Origin: Limnohabitans sp. MORI2
GTDB lineage: Bacteria > Pseudomonadota > Gammaproteobacteria > Burkholderiales > Burkholderiaceae_C
Reading direction: 5' to 3'
Assembly: GCF_027925025.1 (NCBI RefSeq)
Contig: NZ_AP027058.1
Span: forward strand, 806,001-870,000
DNA: 64,000 nt
How positions within the stretch are numbered: position 1 is the stretch's first letter; every line of letters begins with the position of its first letter. The notes beneath the pieces were generated by a model. That model ran no database searches. It saw only the letters and a program-made list of their open reading frames with translations, and was not told the DNA's origin. This document shows, in pieces, positions 35,718 to 44,264 of the stretch. The translations under genes were made by a program, and so were the position numbers.

Positions 35718-37184
35718 ATGCTTCAATCTTTCAACGCTCGCACACAAGAGCCGTTTGGTGCTGCACTCGCGCCCACCACGGCTGCCGAACTCGAAGCCGC
35801 CATCCAAGCGGCGGACCACGCTTTTGACACTTGGCAAGCCAGCGATGGCAACACACGCGCCAAGCTGCTCAACGCGCTGGCCGAAGCCATCGAATACGAC
35901 CGCGAAAAACTCGTGGAGCTGGCCGATGCCGAAACCGGCTTGGGCCCTGTGCGCTTGAACGGCGAACTCGACCGCACCGCGTTTCAGTTGCGCCGCTTTG
36001 CCACGCTTGCGCAAAACGGCGGTGCATTTGCTTTCACAGATGACCCCGCTGTGGCGGGTGGTCCTCCTGTGGGCCACCCCCACATGATGCGCGTGCGTGT
36101 GCCTTTGGGCCCTGTGGCCATGTTCTCGGCCAGCAACTTTCCGTTCGCGTTTTCGGTGCTCGGTGGCGACACTGCCTCGGCCTTGGCTGCCGGTTGTTCG
36201 GTGGTGGTCAAAGCCCACTCGGGCCACCTGCACACCTCGCAGCGCGTGTTTGAACAAGCGCAACACGCGATTGAAAAACTCGGTATGCCCAAAGGCTTGC
36301 TGCAAATGGTGCAGGGCGCTGGCAACGACGTGGGTGTGAATTTGATCAAGCATCCACGCATTGCCGCAGGTGCCTTCACCGGCTCTACACGCGGTGGTGC
36401 AGCCTTGCGCGATGCCGCGCGTGCACGCGTGCGTCCCATTCCGTTTTATGGCGAGCTCGGCTCCATCAACCCCGTGGTGGCCACTCCTGCCGCGTTGAAA
36501 GTGGGCGGCGATGCATTGGTGCAAACCTTGGCTGGCTCCATCACTTTGGGTTGCGGCCAGTTCTGTACCAACCCCGGTTTGTTGGTGTTGCAACGCAGTG
36601 CTGAAAGCACGGAGTTTGTGAACCACTTGGTTGAAGCGTTGAAGACACAAAAGCCGCACGCCATGTTGACCAAAGCCATGCGCCAGTCGCTCGACCATGG
36701 CACTGCTGCACAGTTGGCCGCAGGTGCCAAAGCTTTGTTGCACAACCCTGTGAACGACATCAACCCCAATCCTTACTTAGCCGAAGTCGATGCCAAGACC
36801 TTCATGGCGCAACACGCCTTGCAAGAAGAAGTGTTTGGCCCCGCCACGCTGATTGTGTGGACCGACTCCGTGGACGAAACGCTTGATGTGTTGCACACCG
36901 TGGGCGGCACGCTCACCGTCACGCTGTGGGGAGCGGAGCAAGAAAGCGCAGACACGCATCGCTTGGTGCGCGGCGCTACGGCCATTGCAGGCCGTGTGTT
37001 GTTTGCAGGCGTGCCCACGGGTGTGGCTGTGACTGCGGCTCAACAACACGGTGGCCCATGGCCTTCATCCACCGAGCCCATGACCACTTCGGTGGGCGAT
37101 GCTGCAGTCGACCGCTTTTTGCGCCCCGTGTGTTTACAAGACATGCCTGCTTGGTTGTACAAGCGTCAAGGGCAGCCTTGCTAA
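35718..37184 (+). CDS. 2-oxoglutarate-semialdehyde dehydrogenase
   Basis: This 488-residue aldehyde dehydrogenase belongs to the type III KGSADH branch: FSASNFPFAFSVLGGDTASALAAGCSVVVKAHSGHLHTS, YGELGSINPVV (Glu) and LGCGQFCTNPGLLVLQ (nucleophilic Cys), with C-terminal FAGVPTGVAVTAAQQHGGPWPSST. It oxidises 2-oxoglutarate semialdehyde from KdgD to 2-oxoglutarate, the last step of the pathway. I chose ATG 35718, with CAGGGA upstream, over an in-frame start inside gudD. Confidence 0.92.
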   Translation: MLQSFNARTQEPFGAALAPTTAAELEAAIQAADHAFDTWQASDGNTRAKLLNALAEAIEYDREKLVELADAETGLGPVRLNGELDRTAFQLRRFATLAQNGGAFAFTDDPAVAGGPPVGHPHMMRVRVPLGPVAMFSASNFPFAFSVLGGDTASALAAGCSVVVKAHSGHLHTSQRVFEQAQHAIEKLGMPKGLLQMVQGAGNDVGVNLIKHPRIAAGAFTGSTRGGAALRDAARARVRPIPFYGELGSINPVVATPAALKVGGDALVQTLAGSITLGCGQFCTNPGLLVLQRSAESTEFVNHLVEALKTQKPHAMLTKAMRQSLDHGTAAQLAAGAKALLHNPVNDINPNPYLAEVDAKTFMAQHALQEEVFGPATLIVWTDSVDETLDVLHTVGGTLTVTLWGAEQESADTHRLVRGATAIAGRVLFAGVPTGVAVTAAQQHGGPWPSSTEPMTTSVGDAAVDRFLRPVCLQDMPAWLYKRQGQPC

Positions 37185-37232
37185 AACAAAGGCCACGGAT
37201 TTTGCAAGCCGCAGCTGTGTTGGTGAGCTGAA

Positions 37233-38018
37233 TTAGACGATCTTCACACTCAGATTAGGCAAGCCGTCGATGTGCATTTCAATCACATCGCCGCGCACCA
37301 CGGGGCCGACGTTTTCGGGGGTGCCCGAGTAAATGATGTCGCCTGGGAAGAGCTCAAATGCTTCGGAGAGCTTGCTGATTTGTTCGGCGACGGACCAAAT
37401 CATTTGATTTAAATCGGCTTTTTGTTTCACTTGTCCGTTCACCTTGAGCCAGATGTCGCCCTTGGTGAAGTGTCCTGTTTGCGCCACTTTGTGCACGGCG
37501 CCAATAGGCGCTGACTTATCAAAACTTTTGCCAATTTCCCAAGGTTTCTTTTGGTCACCCATGCCGCGTTGTAAATCGCGGCGGGTCATGTCTAAACCCA
37601 GCGTGTAGCCATAAACCAAGTCAAGTGCCTTCTCAACAGAAATATTGCGACCGCCTTTGCCCAATAGCGCAACCAGCTCGGCTTCGTAATGGTAATTTTT
37701 GGTCAGGGTGGGGTAGGGATGGTCGGCCACTGTGCCCGCGGCCACATACTGAATCGCGTCGGTTGGCTTTTGGAAGAAGAACGGCGGTTCGCGTGTGGGG
37801 TCTGAGCCCATCTCGCGTGCGTGTGCGGCGTAGTTGCGGCCAATGCAATAGATGCGTCGAATGGGAAACATCTCATCCGATCCGACGATCGGAATGTAGG
37901 TGGCTGGCACCGTGAAAGGCGTTTTGGGTGAGTGTGCTGCAATGCCAGGTGTGGCACAACCCACGAGGGCGCCAGAAGTGACGAGGGCAGAATTCTGAAA
38001 GAATTGACGGCGTTTCAT
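37233..38018 (-). CDS. FAH-family hydrolase with Tat-type signal
   Basis: This 261-residue protein joins an N-terminal twin-arginine signal (MKRRQFFQNSALVTSGALVGCATPG, with a possible lipobox at ALVGC) to a complete fumarylacetoacetate hydrolase domain. The domain has RIYCIGRNYAAHAREMG, the metal-binding YHYEAELVALLGKGG, YGYTLGLDMTRRDLQ and LFPGDIIYSGTPENVGPV. The closest characterised theme is fumarylpyruvate or acylpyruvate hydrolysis, normally cytoplasmic. AAAGGAG precedes ATG 38018, which supports this start over a longer frame. It is convergent with the KGSADH gene and divergent from the GST gene. Confidence 0.82.
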   Translation of the reverse strand: MKRRQFFQNSALVTSGALVGCATPGIAAHSPKTPFTVPATYIPIVGSDEMFPIRRIYCIGRNYAAHAREMGSDPTREPPFFFQKPTDAIQYVAAGTVADHPYPTLTKNYHYEAELVALLGKGGRNISVEKALDLVYGYTLGLDMTRRDLQRGMGDQKKPWEIGKSFDKSAPIGAVHKVAQTGHFTKGDIWLKVNGQVKQKADLNQMIWSVAEQISKLSEAFELFPGDIIYSGTPENVGPVVRGDVIEMHIDGLPNLSVKIV

Positions 38019-38142
38019 GCAGTGTCTCCTTTGTGGCCAGTGTGTGGCGCTAGGGTTGTGTGATGGCGCATTCTTGCTGAATGGCAAGCGTGGCACTAGA
38101 CGCGATTGACGCCTTGGTTACTCAGTTGGAGTTTGTTTTTTG

Positions 38143-38766
38143 ATGCACGTTTTGTATTCTTTTCGCCGCTGTCCTTATGCCATGCGTGCTCGCTTGGCCT
38201 TGTTGTCGAGTGGTGTGGTTTACGAGCATCGAGAGGTGGCCTTGAAGGCAAAACCGGCAGAGATGTTGCAGGCCTCGCCCAAGGGCACGGTGCCGGTGTT
38301 GTGCTTGTCTAGTGGTGAGGTGTTGGATCAGAGTTTGGACATCATGTGGTGGGCGCTGCGACACAACGACCCTGAGGGTTGGTTGCCTCGCTCATCACCC
38401 ATGGCAGAGGAAACGCAAGCGCTGATTGCTGTGAATGACGGGGCTTTCAAAGCACATCTCGATCGTTACAAATACCCGCAACGTTTTGGCTTGGCCAGCG
38501 GTGAGGCCGATCGCGATCAGGCGGCCGCATGGTTGCATACCCTCAATGCCCGCTTGCAAGCGCATGCGTTTTTGGCGGGTGAGCAATGGGGGCTGCTCGA
38601 TGCAAGCATTGCGCCCTTTGTTCGCCAGTTCGCACGCACCGACCGTGCTTGGTTTGATGCGCAAGCTTGGCTGCAACTCATGCAATGGCTGGTGCGTTTT
38701 GAAAACTCAGAGGCTTTGGCTGCCGTGATGCACAAGCACCCGCTGTGGGTGTCGTCACAGGCATGA
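38143..38766 (+). CDS. Glutathione S-transferase-like protein
   Basis: This 207-residue protein has a thioredoxin-like N-domain with YSFRRCPYAMRARLALLSSGVVYEHREVALKAKPAEML and the cis-Pro motif GTVPVL, followed by an all-helical C-domain. CPYAMRARL resembles the active-site cysteine of omega/beta-type GSTs and glutaredoxins. The exact substrate is unknown. I chose ATG 38143 over the preceding in-frame TTG. It is convergent with the alpha/beta hydrolase gene. Confidence 0.85.
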   Translation: MHVLYSFRRCPYAMRARLALLSSGVVYEHREVALKAKPAEMLQASPKGTVPVLCLSSGEVLDQSLDIMWWALRHNDPEGWLPRSSPMAEETQALIAVNDGAFKAHLDRYKYPQRFGLASGEADRDQAAAWLHTLNARLQAHAFLAGEQWGLLDASIAPFVRQFARTDRAWFDAQAWLQLMQWLVRFENSEALAAVMHKHPLWVSSQA

Positions 38767-38812
38767 GTGCTGTTCGTGGGCTGTCAACGCACGGCGGTGG
38801 GGTGAAGCCGCC

Positions 38813-39679
38813 TCAAGTCGCTGACTTCAAAAAGCTGATCACCAAGTCCCACTGCGTGGGCACATTGAGTGCGGGCGCGTGACCGCAGCCCGGTACTTCT
38901 TCGGTTCGCAACAAGCCTTTGGCCCCAGGCCCGCGTGTGCGCATGGTGTTGATGGTGTCGGGCGAAATCAAATCCGACTGCGCACCACGCAGCGTCATCA
39001 CCGGAATGTCGAGTGCGTCGTACTCGGTCCACATGGGGTACTCGGGCACTTCACGGAAAAACTGTTGCGTGATGGCCGGGTCGTAATGCGGGGTGACGCG
39101 GCCATCGGGCAAACGGCGCGTAGAGGTCTCGCACAAGTGACGCCACTGGGCATCGCTGAGTGCGCCAAAGGGCGCGTAGGCGGCGCGGAAAAACGTTTCG
39201 ATCTCGGGCACGGTGTCAAACGCGGGCGGCTGGCCTGCGTAGGCTTTGATGCGGTCCACCGCCGCCACCGAAATTTCGGGCGCAATGTCGTTGAACACCA
39301 GGCTGCGAATGCGGCCTTTAAAGCCGGGCTGCACCAAGCCTGCCGCACATACCAAGCCGAGGGCTCCGCCCATCGAAGTGCCAATCCAGTGAGCTTGCTG
39401 AATGTTCAGTGCTTGCACCATGTCCCACGCGATGTGGGTGTAGGTGACAAAGCTGTAGTCCTCTTTGGGGTCGCGGGCCCATTGGCTCAAGCCTCGGCCA
39501 ATGGTGTCGGGGCAGACCACGTAGTAGTCGTGGCACAGCTGTTGGGCCAGCCAATCAAAGTCGCGGCCTGTACGGGCGAGGCCATGCCACGCAATGACGG
39601 CGGGCTTTGATGCATCGCCCCAGGTGGTGACATGCAAATTGAACGAATGGCAGGTGAGGTAGTGCGAAACAGGTGTCAT
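38813..39679 (-). CDS. Alpha/beta-fold hydrolase
   Basis: This 288-residue protein has oxyanion-hole sequence AWHGLARTGRDFDWLAQQL, nucleophile elbow WIGTSMGGALG (Ser near residue 112) and a C-terminal catalytic histidine in PGCGHAPALNVPTQWD. No signal peptide is present. The family covers esterases, lactonases and C-C hydrolases, and neighbours do not narrow the substrate. It is divergent from the pseudouridine synthase gene. Confidence 0.82.
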   Translation of the reverse strand: MTPVSHYLTCHSFNLHVTTWGDASKPAVIAWHGLARTGRDFDWLAQQLCHDYYVVCPDTIGRGLSQWARDPKEDYSFVTYTHIAWDMVQALNIQQAHWIGTSMGGALGLVCAAGLVQPGFKGRIRSLVFNDIAPEISVAAVDRIKAYAGQPPAFDTVPEIETFFRAAYAPFGALSDAQWRHLCETSTRRLPDGRVTPHYDPAITQQFFREVPEYPMWTEYDALDIPVMTLRGAQSDLISPDTINTMRTRGPGAKGLLRTEEVPGCGHAPALNVPTQWDLVISFLKSAT

Positions 39680-39765
39680 GGCGGGCCTTGTGAATGGCCA
39701 TGATTGTGCCCATGCAGGTGGCGCGAGAGGCTCAGCGTTTACCTGAGCGTTTACGATTGCTCCCT

Positions 39766-40509
39766 ATGCAATTGCAAGATATTTTGTTTTCTCAAGGCTT
39801 TGGCACGCGCCGCATTTGTGCAGGGCTGATTCAGCAAGGCCATGTGCAGGTTGATTTGGGTGAGGGCTTGGTGCCTTGCGACGACGCCACGCAATGGGTG
39901 GATGTGCGCGAGGGCTTGCCCTACCAAGTGCAGGGCGTCAACTGGCCCTACCACGACAAGGCCTATGTGCTGTTGCACAAACCGGCGGGCTACGAGTGTT
40001 CGCACAAGCCCTCGGCGTGGCCGAGCATGTACACCTTGCTGCCTGCGCCGCTGCGTTTCCGTCCGCAAAAGGGCGCGGTGCAAGGTGTGCAAGCGGTGGG
40101 GCGTTTGGACCAAGACACCACGGGCATGTTGGTGCTCACCGACGATGGGCAGCTGATTCACCGCATGAGCTCGCCGCGCCACCATGTGCCCAAGGTGTAT
40201 GAGGTGACCACGGCCGATCCGCTGGACGCCAAACAAGTGCAGCGTTTGCTCGACGGCGTGGTGCTGGACGATTCGCCCAAGCCCGTCAAGGCCGCAGCTT
40301 GCGAGGCCGTGGCCGAACACCACCTGCGCCTGACTCTGACCGAAGGCAAATACCACCAAGTCAAACGCATGTTGGCGGCGGTGGGTAACAAAGTGGTGGG
40401 GCTGCACCGCTCGCAAATTGGCGCCATGCCGCTGCCTGCCGATTTGGCGCCCGGCCAATGGCGCTGGCTGACCCCGGATGAATTGAAGTTATTAGCTACA
40501 AACGCTTAA
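39766..40509 (+). CDS. rsuA: 16S rRNA pseudouridine synthase, RsuA family
   Basis: This 247-residue protein has an N-terminal S4-like domain (LQDILFSQGFGTRRICAGLIQQGHVQV) and the catalytic motif GRLDQDTTGMLVLTDDGQLIHRMSSPRHHVPKVYEV, in which the Asp of GRLD is the nucleophile. The C-terminal EGKYHQVKRMLAAVGNKVVGLHRSQIG is typical of RsuA/RluB/E/F. RsuA itself modifies U516 of 16S rRNA. The closest RsuA-family member cannot be fixed by eye. I chose ATG 39766. Confidence 0.85.
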   Translation: MQLQDILFSQGFGTRRICAGLIQQGHVQVDLGEGLVPCDDATQWVDVREGLPYQVQGVNWPYHDKAYVLLHKPAGYECSHKPSAWPSMYTLLPAPLRFRPQKGAVQGVQAVGRLDQDTTGMLVLTDDGQLIHRMSSPRHHVPKVYEVTTADPLDAKQVQRLLDGVVLDDSPKPVKAAACEAVAEHHLRLTLTEGKYHQVKRMLAAVGNKVVGLHRSQIGAMPLPADLAPGQWRWLTPDELKLLATNA

Positions 40510-40632
40510 CTTCGTGGTGTAGGTGTGGCTTGTTTGCGCTGCATCAACGAAATTTCACGGAATTGAAGCTGCGTCTCGGCCGTATTCAGGCCTTGCTCGT
40601 TACACTGGGTGCAGATTTTTCAAGGTATTTTT

Positions 40633-41613
40633 GTGTTTTTGATTCAACGTTTGACGCTGGTTTTGGCTGGCGCTCTGCTGTTTGCAGCGTCGACTGCGCA
40701 GGCTGCTCACCCGATTTTTGTACTTAATTCTTTGGACGCAAACGTCAGCGTCATTGATCCTGTCACATGGCAGGAAACGCGTCGCATCGCCACAGGCAAA
40801 GAGCCTCACCACATCTATCTCACGCCTGATGAAAAATCAGTCATCGTGGCCAATGCGGGGGGGGACTCGCTCACGTTCATTGATCCTCGCACGGCCGAAG
40901 TGCAACGCGTGGTGCGCGGCACCATCGACCCGTATCAGCTGCGTTTTTCGCCCGACATGAAATGGTTTGTCACCGTGGCCAATCGGTTGAACCACATCGA
41001 CATTTACCGCTGGGATGGCAAAGAGCTGACGCTGGCCAAGCGCATTCCATCGAGCAAAACGCCCAGCCATATATGGATTGACACCAAAAGCACCACGGCC
41101 TACGCCACCATGCAAGACAGCGATGAGTTGGTGGCGGTCGACTTGGCCACGCAAACGCTGAAGTGGCGCGTCAAAACAGGCAAGATGCCCGCAGACGTGT
41201 TTGGCACACCGAACGATAAATACCTTTTGGTCGGCCTCACAGGCGATGACCATGTGCAAGTGTTTGATGTGTCGGGTGCGCAACCCAAGGTGTTCAAAAC
41301 TATTCCCACAGGCGCGGGCGCCCACGCGTTTCGTGCTGCGGGTGATGGACGCCATGTGTTTGTCGGCAACCGAGTAGCCAACACGATCAACAAAATCGAC
41401 TACACCGCGCTGGAGTCGGTCATGCAGTTTCCAGCGCCCGGTGGGCCTGATTGCATGGAGGTCACGGCCGATGGCAAGTTGTTGTTCGTGTCGTCACGCT
41501 GGATAAAAAAAATGAGCGTGATTGACACCACAACGGGCCAGCTGGTGCGCCAAGTCAAAGTGGGCAAATCGCCTCACGGCATTTGGACCCTAGACCACGC
41601 CAAGCGTTATTGA
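40633..41613 (+). CDS. Secreted YVTN-type beta-propeller protein
   Basis: This 326-residue protein has a hydrophobic leader (FLIQRLTLVLAGALLFAASTAQAA) and then about seven ~40-residue repeats of the kind FVLNSLDANVSVIDPVTWQETRRIATGKEPHHIYLTPDEKSVIVAN, i.e. a YncE/YVTN beta-propeller in the periplasm. I prefer GTG 40633, with AAGG 7 bases upstream; a GTG at 40609 would lengthen the leader. The stop overlaps the deacetylase start by one base (TGATG). Function is unknown; these propellers often act as binding platforms. Confidence 0.8.
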   Translation: MFLIQRLTLVLAGALLFAASTAQAAHPIFVLNSLDANVSVIDPVTWQETRRIATGKEPHHIYLTPDEKSVIVANAGGDSLTFIDPRTAEVQRVVRGTIDPYQLRFSPDMKWFVTVANRLNHIDIYRWDGKELTLAKRIPSSKTPSHIWIDTKSTTAYATMQDSDELVAVDLATQTLKWRVKTGKMPADVFGTPNDKYLLVGLTGDDHVQVFDVSGAQPKVFKTIPTGAGAHAFRAAGDGRHVFVGNRVANTINKIDYTALESVMQFPAPGGPDCMEVTADGKLLFVSSRWIKKMSVIDTTTGQLVRQVKVGKSPHGIWTLDHAKRY

Positions 41614-42398
41614 TGATGCGTAAGCGCGGTGTGTTTCGTGAATGGGGCATGGCTGCGCTGGCGACTGTCAGCCTGGCCTGTCATGCCGCAGCACCGTGTA
41701 ACAAGCCGCTTTACCTCACGTTTGACACAGGCCACATGGGAGTGGCTCCTTTGATCGCCGATGTGTTGAACCGTCAGAACGTGAAGGTTACTTTTTTCGC
41801 GGCCAACGAAGTCACCAAAGAGGGGGATGGCTCCCTGGGTAACCATTGGGCATCTTGGTGGAAGGCGCGCGGTGCAGAAGGCCATGCCTTTGCTTCGCAC
41901 ACGTTTGACCATGTGTATTGGCGCTCCGATTTGCCACGTGGCAGCTGGCAAATGCGTCCCACGGCAGGGGCCAGCAAAGGTCAAACCGAGGTGTGGACCA
42001 GCCAGCGCTACTGCGACCAATTGCAGCTGGCCAACACACGCTTAGAACAACTCACAGGTGTGAAGCCTTTGCCCTTGTTTCGTGCGCCTGGTGGCAAGAC
42101 ATCGCCCTCCTTGTTAAGTGCTGCCAAGCAGTGCGGCTTTGCCCATGTGGGCTGGGCCGATGCGGGTTTCTTGGGTGATGAGTTGCCCAGCGACAAATAC
42201 CCCAATGCGTTGCTGTTGCAGCGTGCCTTGAACAATATTCGTTCTGGAGATATTTTGATGGCGCACCTCGGCATTTGGTCACGCCAAGACCCGTGGGCGC
42301 CTGCGGTGTTAGAGCCTTTGCTTGAAGGCCTCAAAGCCAAAGGGTTTTGTTTTGCCACGCTCAAAGAGCATCCAAAATTCGCGGCATGGACACGTTGA
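41613..42398 (+). CDS. Polysaccharide deacetylase-like secreted protein, variant active site
   Basis: This 261-residue protein has a signal sequence (MAALATVSLACHAAA within the first 37 residues) and a NodB-type domain: YLTFDTGHMGVAPLIADVLNRQNVKVTFFAANE and GHAFASHTFDHVYW (metal His pair). Next come a spacer and LPLFRAPGGKTSPSLLSAAKQCGFAHVGWADAGF. Motif 1 reads TFDTG instead of TFDDG, so the usual metal-binding second Asp is missing. The other motifs look intact. The start overlaps the propeller gene stop, so the two are coupled. Confidence 0.85.
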   Translation: MMRKRGVFREWGMAALATVSLACHAAAPCNKPLYLTFDTGHMGVAPLIADVLNRQNVKVTFFAANEVTKEGDGSLGNHWASWWKARGAEGHAFASHTFDHVYWRSDLPRGSWQMRPTAGASKGQTEVWTSQRYCDQLQLANTRLEQLTGVKPLPLFRAPGGKTSPSLLSAAKQCGFAHVGWADAGFLGDELPSDKYPNALLLQRALNNIRSGDILMAHLGIWSRQDPWAPAVLEPLLEGLKAKGFCFATLKEHPKFAAWTR

Positions 42399-43366
42399 TT
42401 GATTTATTCGCCAACACCCAAGCGGCGTTGTACGAAAGCGTGATGCAGCCCGTGGCGTTTGCCTTGGGATTGGGCAACCGCTTGGAAGAGGTCTTCAATG
42501 GCACGGGCTGGTTGTTGGTTGGGGTGTTGCAAATTTTGGTCATGGTGACCGTCATTGGCCCTTTGCAGCGCTGGCGCCCCGTAGAGGTGTTGACCGACGC
42601 ACGTGCTGTTCGTACCGATGTGATTTACACGCTCATTCATCGATTGGGTTTGTTTCGCGTGGTCTTGTTTTTGGCGGTTGACCCCGTGCTCGATACGCTG
42701 ATGGGTGAGTTGCGTGTGCAAGGCTTTGGTACGTTTCACTTGGAAGATGTGTGGCCAGGCGTCACCGATGGACCGCTGGCGAGCTTTGTGATCTACCTGG
42801 TGGTGTTTGACTTCGTTAATTACTGGTTGCATCGCGCTCAGCACCAGTGGAACTGGTGGTGGGCTTTACATGCGGTGCACCACTCACAGCGCCAAATGAC
42901 GCAGTGGACGGACAACCGCAACCATTTGTTGGATGACTTGATTGGCGCTGTGATTTGGGTGTGCATCGCGCAACTCATTGGCATTGCGCCAACTCAGTTT
43001 GTGGCTGTGGTGGCGATCACGCAATTGTTTGAAAACTTTCAGCATGCCAATTTGCGCATCAGCTTTGGGGTCATTGGTGAGCGTGTGTGGGTGAGCCCAC
43101 GGTTTCATCGCTTGCACCATGCGATTGGGTTAGGGCACGAAACAACGCAGGGAGCCAACACAGTTCTCGGTGGCCATAACTTTGGTGTGCTCTTGCCATG
43201 GTGGGATGTGCTCTTTGGAACCGCCAACTTTGACCCACGCTTTGAAGCCACGGGTATCCGTGACCAAGTGGAAGAAGGGGTTGATTACGGCGAAGGTTTC
43301 TGGTCGCAGCAGCGATTAGGTATGAAACGCCTCATGCAGGCTCTAGGCTTGACTTCCCTCCGTTAA
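42386..43366 (+). CDS. Sterol desaturase/fatty acid hydroxylase-family membrane protein
   Basis: This 326-residue integral membrane protein carries the di-iron histidine clusters of the family: HRAQHQWNWWWALHAVHHS (HxxxH and HxxHH) and, later, FHRLHHAIG. Four or more hydrophobic segments precede and surround them. It probably hydroxylates or desaturates a lipid acyl chain; the substrate is unknown. The start overlaps the deacetylase end by 13 bases, so it belongs to the same transcript. Confidence 0.87.
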   Translation: MDTLIDLFANTQAALYESVMQPVAFALGLGNRLEEVFNGTGWLLVGVLQILVMVTVIGPLQRWRPVEVLTDARAVRTDVIYTLIHRLGLFRVVLFLAVDPVLDTLMGELRVQGFGTFHLEDVWPGVTDGPLASFVIYLVVFDFVNYWLHRAQHQWNWWWALHAVHHSQRQMTQWTDNRNHLLDDLIGAVIWVCIAQLIGIAPTQFVAVVAITQLFENFQHANLRISFGVIGERVWVSPRFHRLHHAIGLGHETTQGANTVLGGHNFGVLLPWWDVLFGTANFDPRFEATGIRDQVEEGVDYGEGFWSQQRLGMKRLMQALGLTSLR

Positions 43367-43388
43367 GTACCTGCGGTATGCTTTTGGC

Positions 43389-44264
43389 ATGCGCTTGTTT
43401 TTAGATTCCTTTTGGCGTGCGTTCGCATATTGCTTGATGCCGCGCGTCATGGTCCTCTCACTGTTGCCGCTGGCCATGCTGCTGGTGCTGTCTGTGAGTT
43501 GGGGGTATTTCTATTGGGCGCCCACGCAAGATTGGGTGCGTGAGATGCTGGCCTCATGGCAAGTGCTGCAAGGCATGCTGGATTGGTTGCAAGACCATGG
43601 TGCGGGTGAGCTGCAGGCGGTCATGGTGCCTTTGGTCGTGATTTTTGCCATCACGCCCATCTTGGTGATCATCTCTTTGTTGGCTGTGTCGTTGATGATG
43701 ACGCCCGCCTTGGTCGATTTGGTGGTGCAACGCCGCTTTGCCCATTTGGCGCTCAAACATGGTGGCACGGCCTTGACCAGTTTGGCTTGGACAGTGGGTT
43801 CCACGCTCATCGCTGTGATGGCCATGCTCATCACCTTGCCATTGTGGGCTGTGCCGCCGTTGATGTTCATCATTCCACCGCTGATTTGGGGCTGGCTAAG
43901 CTACCGCGTGATGGTGTTTGATACGCTGGTGTTGCACGCCAGTCGCGAGGAACGATTGGCGATTGGGCGACAGCACCGCATTTGGTTGCTCCTGATTGGT
44001 GTACTGACTGGTTATCTGGGCGCTTTACCCAGTTTGGTCTGGGCCTCGGGTGCTGTGTTTGCCGCCGCATTTTTGGTACTCATTCCGTTGGCCATTTGGA
44101 TTTATGCCTTGGTTTTTGCTTTCACTTCCCTATGGTTTGCGCATTACAGCTTGGGGGCGCTAGAAGCCCTGCGCGCGGAGTCGGGTACGGTGGTGATGGG
44201 CGCCTCAGTGCCGTTGCCCACGGTAGCATCGGCAGATGACCCAAGCACACCCACCAGCCACTAA
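43389..44264 (+). CDS. EI24-domain membrane protein
   Basis: This 291-residue protein begins MRLFLDSFWRAFAYCLMPRVMVLSLLPLAMLLVLSVSWGYFYW and has at least five strongly hydrophobic segments. These include one at about residues 75-100 and the FIIPPLIWGWLSYRVMVFDTL segment typical of the EI24/CysZ-like family. Members are inner-membrane proteins, CysZ being a sulfate permease; no substrate can be inferred here. It overlaps the next gene by 29 bases. Confidence 0.8.
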   Translation: MRLFLDSFWRAFAYCLMPRVMVLSLLPLAMLLVLSVSWGYFYWAPTQDWVREMLASWQVLQGMLDWLQDHGAGELQAVMVPLVVIFAITPILVIISLLAVSLMMTPALVDLVVQRRFAHLALKHGGTALTSLAWTVGSTLIAVMAMLITLPLWAVPPLMFIIPPLIWGWLSYRVMVFDTLVLHASREERLAIGRQHRIWLLLIGVLTGYLGALPSLVWASGAVFAAAFLVLIPLAIWIYALVFAFTSLWFAHYSLGALEALRAESGTVVMGASVPLPTVASADDPSTPTSH

